Shown: one piece after another, positions 1 through 5,296 of the stretch | Numbering within the stretch: the stretch's first letter is position 1 | Layout: every line of letters starts with the position of its first letter | NCBI GenBank assembly: GCA_024404435.1 | Contig: JAKSPW010000051.1 | Coordinates: 1 to 8,111 of the forward strand | Direction of reading: 5' to 3' | Source of the DNA: Clostridia bacterium | GTDB taxonomy: Bacteria; Bacillota; Clostridia; Oscillospirales; CAG-272 | Length of the DNA stretch: 8,111 nucleotides | Notes under the pieces: model-generated | Databases searched by the model: none | Seen by the model: the letters and a program-made list of their open reading frames with translations, nothing else | Told to the model about the DNA's origin: nothing | Translations under genes and position numbers: made by a program

Positions 1-1
1 C

Positions 2-1558
2 TTCGACGTAAAGTTTCTCCTGTCGAAGGACGAGAACGAGACGATCGCGCTGAAGGTCGGCGGGGCGCAGAGCTATTGCAGATTCCGCACGACTGACGGA
101 TACCGTATAGTCTCGGTGCTTCCCGAATCGGAGGCGCTTCAGCTCCGCAACATCGCTCTGTACGTGAACTCGTTCATGGAGATCCTCGTCTTTGCCATCA
201 TGTTCGCGCTTATTTACCTTCTCATCAAGAATGTGGTCGTCGACAGGATCAAGGACGTCAACACTTCCCTCTCGAAGATCACGGAGGGTGATCTCGGAGA
301 AGTCGTAGACGTGCGTACGAACGAGGAGTTTTCCACTCTGTCGGACGACATCAACACAACGGTCGATACTCTGAAAAAATATATCTCGGAGGCATCTGCA
401 AGGATAGACAAGGAGCTTGAGCTTGCGAAGAACATACAGAGCTCCGCGCTTCCGAACGTCTTTCCCGCCTTTCCGAAGAGACACGACTTTGATATTTTCG
501 CCCTGATGGACCCCGCAAAGGAGGTCGGCGGCGATTTCTACGACTTCTACATCACGAATTCCGACACGCTCAACTTCCTCGTGGCCGACGTTTCCGGCAA
601 GGGTATTCCCGCCGCGATGTTCATGATGAGAGCGAAGACGGAGCTCAAGAGCCTCACCGAAAGCGATCTGCCCCTGAATGAAGTCTTCACGGCAAGCAAC
701 CGCGCTCTATGCGAGGGCAACGACGCGGGGATGTTCGTTACCGCATGGCAGGGCGGGCTCGACCTGACTACCGGTAAGATCATCTTTGCAAACGCGGGTC
801 ACAACCCGCCGCTCGTGCGTCACGCCGACGGTAAGTACGAATATCTGCGTTCAAAGGCCGGCTTCGTGCTTGCGGGCATGGAGGGCGTTTCATACAAGGC
901 GCAGGAGCTTGATCTCGTGCCCGGTGACGTTGTTTTCCTCTACACTGACGGAGTCACGGAGGCGACTAACGGCGACAAGAAGCTTTACGGCGAGGATAGA
1001 CTGCTTGAAGCGATAAATTCGAGAGAATTTGACGACATGAAAGAACTGTGCGAGTTCATAAAGTCCGACGTCGACGCATTCGTCGGAGACGCGCCTCAGT
1101 TCGACGATATCACGATGGTGGCACTCAGATTCATCGGCACGCCTCCCGCGCCGTCCGTCACCGTGGAAAACGCCGATATCTCAGACATACCGAAGGTGAC
1201 CGAATTCATCGAATCGGAGCTTGAAAAGATCGGCTGTCCGATGAAGACGACGACCCGGATAAGCATAGCGATCGACGAGCTCTTCAGCAACATCGTGAAA
1301 TACGGTTATCCGAAAGAAAAAGGCCCCGTGACGGTCGAGATAGTCGAGCGTGAGGATCCGCACAGAGTATATATCAAGTTCACCGACGAGGGCATCCCGT
1401 ACAATCCGCTTACCAAAGAGGATCCCGACGTCACACTCTCAGCCGAGGAAAGGAATATCGGCGGGCTCGGCATCTTCATGGTAAAGAAGACCATGGACGA
1501 CATGAAATACAGATACGAAAACGGCAAAAACATGCTGACAATAATGAAAAAGCTTTAA
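2..1558 (+). CDS. SpoIIE-type sensor phosphatase with HAMP and RsbW-like ATPase domains (5' end missing)
   Basis: Partial: the frame is open from the first complete codon at base 2, so the real start lies upstream; the GTG at 116 is internal. Seen in order: the end of an extracellular sensor region (about 2-170, resembling the tail of a Cache-like domain), one membrane helix (about 173-241), a HAMP linker (about 221-385), a PP2C/SpoIIE phosphatase domain (about 425-1130) and a GHKL ATPase domain (about 1180-1555). The phosphatase has the metal-binding signatures GGDFYDF (from 527), ADVSGKG, YTDGVTEATN and FDDIT. The ATPase has an N-box (DELFSNIVKYGY), a DEG motif and GGLGIF. In this family, PP2C dephosphorylates a STAS-domain anti-anti-sigma factor and the RsbW-like part phosphorylates it or binds sigma. 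Having both in one membrane receptor suggests stimulus-controlled partner switching; the target is not in the window. It is followed after 15 bases by the ribonuclease gene, so it is probably the first visible gene of that operon. Confidence 0.93.
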   Translation, partial: FDVKFLLSKDENETIALKVGGAQSYCRFRTTDGYRIVSVLPESEALQLRNIALYVNSFMEILVFAIMFALIYLLIKNVVVDRIKDVNTSLSKITEGDLGEVVDVRTNEEFSTLSDDINTTVDTLKKYISEASARIDKELELAKNIQSSALPNVFPAFPKRHDFDIFALMDPAKEVGGDFYDFYITNSDTLNFLVADVSGKGIPAAMFMMRAKTELKSLTESDLPLNEVFTASNRALCEGNDAGMFVTAWQGGLDLTTGKIIFANAGHNPPLVRHADGKYEYLRSKAGFVLAGMEGVSYKAQELDLVPGDVVFLYTDGVTEATNGDKKLYGEDRLLEAINSREFDDMKELCEFIKSDVDAFVGDAPQFDDITMVALRFIGTPPAPSVTVENADISDIPKVTEFIESELEKIGCPMKTTTRISIAIDELFSNIVKYGYPKEKGPVTVEIVEREDPHRVYIKFTDEGIPYNPLTKEDPDVTLSAEERNIGGLGIFMVKKTMDDMKYRYENGKNMLTIMKKL

Positions 1559-1573
1559 GCAGAAAGGAAAACA

Positions 1574-2158
1574 ATGAAAAGATTTACCCGCATTTCGGCG
1601 CTGTTGCTTGCGCTGATACTCTCACTCTCGTTTGTCGGATGCTCGTTCATGCCGACGGGAGAGACGACGCGTGAGCACTTCGAGACGGTCTCCGTGGACA
1701 CTTCGGAGGAAACGAAGAAAGAAACCGAAGCTCCCGAGAGCACACCCGTGACCGAAACAGAGCCGGAAACCGAAATGCAGACAGAAAAAGAAACCGAGCC
1801 TGCTCCGGCGATTGATGAGGACGGCATATACACGTCAAAGGACGACGTCGCGCTTTACATCTACACCTACGGCAAGCTTCCCTCCAACTTCATCACGAAA
1901 AAAGAAGCCGAGAAGCTCGGCTGGTCCGGCGGCGGGCTTGACAGATACGCAAAGAACAAGTGCATCGGCGGCAGTAATTTCGGCAACTACGAAGGAATCC
2001 TTCCCAAAAAGAAAGGCAGAACCTACACGGAATGCGATATCGACACGCTTAACAAAAGCTCCCGCGGAGCAAAGCGCATCGTGTTCTCGAACGACGGACT
2101 GATCTACTACACCGACGACCACTACGAAACGTTTGAGCTTCTCTACGGAGAGGAATGA
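1574..2158 (+). CDS. Lipid-anchored barnase-type ribonuclease
   Basis: A 194-aa protein in two parts. Residues 1-23 are a lipoprotein signal peptide (MKRFTR, a hydrophobic core, then SFVGC with Cys23 as the lipidation site). Residues 24-82 are a Thr/Glu/Pro-rich spacer, and about 85-194 align throughout with Bacillus barnase, a guanyl-preferring RNase that cleaves RNA through a 2',3'-cyclic phosphate. By alignment in my head, the catalytic residues are all present: Lys109 (barnase K27), Glu153 (E73), Arg164 (R83), Arg168 (R87) and His183 (H102, in DDHYETF). Guanine-site residues N58 and E60 correspond to Asn138 and Glu140. Two differences stand out: Tyr139 replaces Arg59, a barstar-contact residue, and the domain has two cysteines (130, 154), which barnase lacks. 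AAGGA at 1564-1568, 5 bases before the ATG, supports the start. Barstar follows directly. Predicted location is the outer face of the membrane. Barnase itself is secreted freely, so the lipid anchor is the unusual point. Confidence 0.95.
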   Translation: MKRFTRISALLLALILSLSFVGCSFMPTGETTREHFETVSVDTSEETKKETEAPESTPVTETEPETEMQTEKETEPAPAIDEDGIYTSKDDVALYIYTYGKLPSNFITKKEAEKLGWSGGGLDRYAKNKCIGGSNFGNYEGILPKKKGRTYTECDIDTLNKSSRGAKRIVFSNDGLIYYTDDHYETFELLYGEE

Positions 2159-2163
2159 AAGGA
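2158..2163 (+). promoter_or_regulatory. Ribosome binding site of barstar (decides the start)
   Basis: AAAGGA lies 6 bases before the ATG at 2170 and overlaps the stop codon of the ribonuclease gene (TGA 2156-2158). It favours a 91-residue barstar starting MKRKYY, close to the 90 or so residues of Bacillus barstar. A competing ATG at 2155 overlaps the ribonuclease stop codon (ATGA). It has GGAG at 2147-2150 only 4 bases upstream and would add MKGLI. Either start gives close coupling to ribonuclease translation. Confidence 0.6.
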
Positions 2164-2169
2164 CTAATA

Positions 2170-2445
2170 ATGAAACGCAAATACTATTCGATAGACGCTT
2201 CCCTTTTCACCTCAAAGGAAGAAGTCCACAATGTATTGAAGAAGGTTTTTGAAGGAAGCGAGTACTACGGCTCGAACCTCGACGCACTTCACGACGTGCT
2301 GACCTCCGTCTGCCGCGACGTGAAAATATCGCTGCGCGGGCTTGAAGACTCCCGTCAGTTCATCGGCGAATACGCGGACGGCATCAGACAGGTCTTTGAG
2401 GATTCAGCCGCCGAAAACAAACACATAAAGCTTAAGATAAAATAA
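2170..2445 (+). CDS. Barstar-family ribonuclease inhibitor
   Basis: A 91-aa protein matching barstar along its length. Barstar binds barnase one-to-one in the cytoplasm and plugs its active site. The signature is EYYGSNLDALHDVL at residues 31-44, equivalent to the barnase-binding helix of barstar: Tyr32 corresponds to Y29, Asp38 to D35, His41 to W38 and Asp42 to D39, the residue that sits in the barnase phosphate site. RQVFED at 73-78 places Asp78 where barstar has Glu76. There is no signal peptide, as expected for a cytoplasmic antidote to an exported RNase. The gene lies 11 bases after the ribonuclease stop, or overlaps it if the ATG at 2155 is used, giving coupled synthesis of enzyme and inhibitor. 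Barstar-like proteins also occur without a nuclease partner, but here the partner is adjacent. The pairing is secure by family; binding between these two proteins is inferred. Confidence 0.95.
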   Translation: MKRKYYSIDASLFTSKEEVHNVLKKVFEGSEYYGSNLDALHDVLTSVCRDVKISLRGLEDSRQFIGEYADGIRQVFEDSAAENKHIKLKIK

Positions 2446-2476
2446 AAAAAAGGCTTGCATCTGCAAGCCTTTTTTT
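2445..2476. terminator. Bidirectional intrinsic terminator
   Basis: A perfect inverted repeat, AGGCTTGCA (2451-2459) and TGCAAGCCT (2462-2470), is flanked by a run of A before and a run of T after it. The hairpin can therefore work as a terminator in both directions. It starts at the barstar stop codon and ends 5 bases before the stop codon of the convergent minus-strand gene, so it serves the ends of both transcripts. The two central bases plus the melted inner pairs must form the loop. Confidence 0.88.
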
Positions 2477-2481
2477 ATTTC

Positions 2482-3303
2482 TTATTCAGCTTCCGTCGAA
2501 GCAGACGTGTCATCGGTAACGATGTCAATGCTTCCGGCAGCCTCGGTTTCGACGTTCTTCACACCGTCGCCGGTGTCAACGTTATTGATGCCGCCGATCT
2601 CCTGATGCTTCTTCTGGCAGGTCTTGCAAAGAGCCGTTGCGTTCTCTGCAAACGCCTGCTCGACCGTGCCGGTATGGATCTCATCAGACTTGGCATTGTT
2701 AAGGTGATAGCAGTCGGAATCGATGTGATACTTATGTACGGTACTGCCGTTAACCGTCCAGAACACCGGCGTATCGCCGAGAGCGTTCTGAGCCGCCTGA
2801 AGCTGTTCGGACGAAACGGGATTCCACTCGTAGCCGATCAGTCCGCCGATGAGCAGTGCGACAGCGGCAACGACAACGGCGATTGTTTTCGTCTTCTTGT
2901 CTGCATTCTTGTTCGTGAGTACGATAACAATGAAAGGAATAAATGCAACTGCGGTGATGATGAGTCCGAGGTTGTTCCACAGCCAGAACTTGACTTTGTT
3001 CTTTTCAGAAGCGGGATCGATCCTGTTGGACTTTTTCCAGAGAAGTGAGCCGATGGCGACGAAGATCAGGTCGATGACCAGGAAGCCGATCACGGAAACG
3101 AGATCAATGGCACCCTGCTTGAATATGTGGATCTTTTCAAATATTGCGAGAATCGCGAATACCTCGCAGGCAAGACCGAGTATCCAGCATACGATTGCTC
3201 CGATGCGGAGTCCGGTTGCGTTTCCGACGGGTTTAGCCGCCTGAATAACGGTACCGTCGCCCGTGCTTTGAGATTGAACGATTTTCTTTTTCTTTTCTGC
3301 CAT
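2482..3303 (-). CDS. Four-helix membrane protein with C-terminal Cys/His (probable zinc) domain
   Basis: A 273-aa protein of unknown function. It has a short lysine-rich start (MAEKKKKIVQ) and four predicted membrane helices at about residues 32-55, 65-89, 107-129 and 140-158. A soluble domain (about 178-232) carries YHIDSDCYHL and CKTC: His193, Cys198, Cys226 and Cys229. This H-x4-C...C-x2-C pattern, with W or Y and H before the first cysteine, resembles the small putative metal-binding domains found at the ends of some ComEC-like and nuclease proteins. The last 40 residues are acidic and Thr/Ser-rich, probably disordered. The ATG is supported by AGGAG at 3311-3315, 7 bases upstream. It has its own promoter and shares the terminator with barstar, so it is probably monocistronic. 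The membrane topology and zinc binding are inferred. I do not recognise a named family for the whole protein. Confidence 0.85.
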   Translation of the reverse strand: MAEKKKKIVQSQSTGDGTVIQAAKPVGNATGLRIGAIVCWILGLACEVFAILAIFEKIHIFKQGAIDLVSVIGFLVIDLIFVAIGSLLWKKSNRIDPASEKNKVKFWLWNNLGLIITAVAFIPFIVIVLTNKNADKKTKTIAVVVAAVALLIGGLIGYEWNPVSSEQLQAAQNALGDTPVFWTVNGSTVHKYHIDSDCYHLNNAKSDEIHTGTVEQAFAENATALCKTCQKKHQEIGGINNVDTGDGVKNVETEAAGSIDIVTDDTSASTEAE

Positions 3304-3345
3304 AATTTTTCTCCTGTATGATATTTAGTATGGTTTGCTGAAGCA

Positions 3346-3374
3346 ATTATACACTATATTGTTGCTTTTTGCAA
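3346..3374 (-). promoter_or_regulatory. Sigma-A type promoter for the four-helix membrane protein
   Basis: Read on the minus strand, TTGCAA (3374-3369), a 17-base spacer and a perfect TATAAT (3351-3346). The predicted transcript starts near 3339 and has a leader of about 36 bases. The -35 box lies 6 bases beyond the stop codon of the upstream glycosidase gene. It overlaps a small hairpin, TTGC (3362-3365), five T, GCAA (3371-3374), with no T-run in the minus direction. I therefore see no terminator between the two minus-strand units, and read-through is possible. Confidence 0.82.
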
Positions 3375-3379
3375 TAGTT

Positions 3380-5278
3380 TCATTTATTTTTTCCGCAGAC
3401 CGTCACTCTTTCGCCGATGCCGCCGGATGCCAGCACCGTGTCGTCGTCACGCGAGACGACGCGGAAGCCGTCTTTTTCGACGAGAACGTCGAAGTTCATA
3501 CCGCAGGCCTTCACGTTTCTCAGATACAGATGATCGCAGCCCACGGGCAGAACGGGCTTCAGCGTGAATTTTCCGAGTCCCTTCGGAGCGAAGTCGAGCA
3601 TTCCTTCCGTCACGACCTTGCAGTACAGTGCCGATTCAGCGGAAAGATGGCGTCCCTTGCCCTCCGGATACGCTTCAACCGCATACGGAACGTGGTCGCC
3701 GAGAAGTCTTATCTCGGAATAGCGGTTCAGCACGTTTGTCGCCTTTTCGCGCTCTCCCGCAGCGAAAAGCCCGCGGAGCGTGTAAAGCGTCGAGCGGTCC
3801 CAAAGCGTGTCCTTCTCTTCCGAAGTTTTCGTTCCCTTTTCCGTCATGATGTATTCGCTCGTCAGGGCCTTTGCGGTCTCTGCAGCTCTGTCGAAGATGC
3901 CGACGCAGAGAGGCATGCAGATCCACGAACGGAGGACCTCGCAGCCCTCGTAATATCTGTACGTATCAAATCCGTGAATATTGTAGCCGAAATGTGCTTC
4001 AATCGCTTCTTTCAGCTCATCTGCTCTCTTATCGTATTCATCCGCAAGCTCTTCGGAGCCGAAATCACGCTCGAGAACGGCTGCACTTCTGTATCCGTCG
4101 TACGCGAGGCACGAGGTCGAAAGATTGGCGTCTCCCGTCGGGAATCTGCGTTCGAGCTCATCTGTGTCGGAGTGGATGACACCGCTCTGCATTTTTTGTC
4201 TGTTCGTGTACTCCGCGCACCACTCGATAGCGGGCAGAAGCTCTCGTGCAAGCTTTTCGTCTCCCGCAGCAAGCGCAAAGCGGGATGCGCCGTAGAGATA
4301 CATCTCGGCGTCTCCTCTGTCACCGCAGCTCCAGAAATCAAGACCTTCCGCAATAACGGAGCACGGGATCGGCAGATATTTGTCAGACATGAACGGCATA
4401 TACATTCTGTATGCATTCATGCCTGCATCAATGAGCACGTCGTCTCCCGTATATGCAAAGTACGGCCCCGAATATTCGACCTGGTCGTTGCACCACGTCG
4501 CGGCATAGTACGGGCCGCCTCCGGGGCAGTGGATCCTGCCGAACTTCGTGTCGAAAACAGACTCTCCTGCACGAAGCTTTGAGAAATAGAACAGCGTGTC
4601 TATCGTCTTGTTACCGGTGTCAAGCTCCATAACGGAGGTCAGCCGCTTCACCGTATCGACTCTTGCCGCCTTTTCGGCGGAAACGTCGATCTCAGGCACG
4701 GGCTTGTTTGCAAGACGAGCCGAGTATACGACGGAAAAGGTGTACTCTTCCCCGGCGTCAAGCGTTACAGGCGCAAAATCGGTCGTTCTGCACGCGATGC
4801 AGATTCCCATAGGTCCGACGGTGTGATCGAGCTCTGCTTCGGCACCCTCAAGCGTCAGCTTTTTGGGCGTTCCCGATACGTTTCTGACCGTCACTTCCTC
4901 GCAGAATGCTTTTTCGTTTTTTGCGGGGAAAAGGCTCGTCTCGGTCTGTATACCCGACTCCTCGTCAGCACAAAGCAAAGTCAGAATACCGTCGATCGTG
5001 ACGCGGCGAAGGCTCTCACGTACTTCAACGCCGTCGACACAGAGCTTGTGGCGCGAGGCATTGTCCGACTCTACGCAATAGCTTCCGCACGTATCGTTCG
5101 GGCGAATGCGAAGCGACGGGAACGTGAGATGATGCGAAAGTGTCATCCTTCCCGATTCCGTACCGTACGTAACGATATCGGACACTCCGAAGGACGATTC
5201 TTCGATAAAATCGGTATGTTCGTCACCGCTCGTTACGTCCCACACGACGGATCTGCCGACAATTTTCCATCTTTTCAT
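3380..5278 (-). CDS. Cytoplasmic glycosidase of the six-hairpin (alpha/alpha)6 type, family not assigned
   Basis: A 632-aa protein without a signal peptide or membrane segment. The layout is typical of six-hairpin glycosidases: an N-terminal beta-sandwich region (about 1-205), a helical barrel (about 220-560) and a short C-terminal beta region (about 565-632). Conserved-looking stretches are HCPGGGPYYAATWCNDQVEY (250-269), with Asp265 and Glu268 as candidate acidic catalytic residues; TGDD (277-280); LDFWSCGDRGDAEMYLYGAS (313-332); WDRSTLYTLRGLFAAGEREK (493-512); and GRHLSAESA (542-550). This suggests hydrolysis of a glycosidic bond in an oligosaccharide brought into the cell. The substrate and GH family cannot be set by eye; rhamnosidase-like, GH95-like and debranching-enzyme-like families share this fold. 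AGGAG at 5286-5290, 7 bases before the ATG, supports the start. It is the second gene of an operon, 18 bases behind the SLH/DUF4838 gene. Confidence 0.82.
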   Translation of the reverse strand: MKRWKIVGRSVVWDVTSGDEHTDFIEESSFGVSDIVTYGTESGRMTLSHHLTFPSLRIRPNDTCGSYCVESDNASRHKLCVDGVEVRESLRRVTIDGILTLLCADEESGIQTETSLFPAKNEKAFCEEVTVRNVSGTPKKLTLEGAEAELDHTVGPMGICIACRTTDFAPVTLDAGEEYTFSVVYSARLANKPVPEIDVSAEKAARVDTVKRLTSVMELDTGNKTIDTLFYFSKLRAGESVFDTKFGRIHCPGGGPYYAATWCNDQVEYSGPYFAYTGDDVLIDAGMNAYRMYMPFMSDKYLPIPCSVIAEGLDFWSCGDRGDAEMYLYGASRFALAAGDEKLARELLPAIEWCAEYTNRQKMQSGVIHSDTDELERRFPTGDANLSTSCLAYDGYRSAAVLERDFGSEELADEYDKRADELKEAIEAHFGYNIHGFDTYRYYEGCEVLRSWICMPLCVGIFDRAAETAKALTSEYIMTEKGTKTSEEKDTLWDRSTLYTLRGLFAAGEREKATNVLNRYSEIRLLGDHVPYAVEAYPEGKGRHLSAESALYCKVVTEGMLDFAPKGLGKFTLKPVLPVGCDHLYLRNVKACGMNFDVLVEKDGFRVVSRDDDTVLASGGIGERVTVCGKNK

Positions 5279-5296
5279 GTTTATTCTCCTTCTCCG

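Noticed and set aside
116..118. GTG as the start of the phosphatase
   Set aside because: The same frame is open back to base 2 and encodes plausible sensor-domain sequence, and there is no ribosome binding site before the GTG; the gene is cut by the window edge.
1700..1810. Repeated GAAACCGA-like bases as a DNA repeat array
   Set aside because: They simply encode the Thr/Glu-rich spacer of the lipoprotein; unit length and spacing are irregular.
2455..3048. A 197-codon plus-strand frame inside the four-helix membrane protein gene
   Set aside because: It starts within the terminator hairpin and mirrors the hydrophobic segments of the minus-strand gene, which has its own promoter and ribosome binding site.
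3362..3374. Hairpin TTGC-T5-GCAA as a terminator for the glycosidase operon
   Set aside because: The stem is only four base pairs and no T-run follows in the minus-strand direction; it overlaps the -35 box of the next gene instead.
3335..4582. A 415-codon plus-strand frame opposite the glycosidase gene, beginning with what looks like a signal peptide
   Set aside because: It starts at TTG with no ribosome binding site, and its hydrophobic start is just the translated AT-rich promoter gap. The rest is Arg/Ser/Cys-rich with no recognisable domain, while the opposite strand encodes a coherent enzyme.
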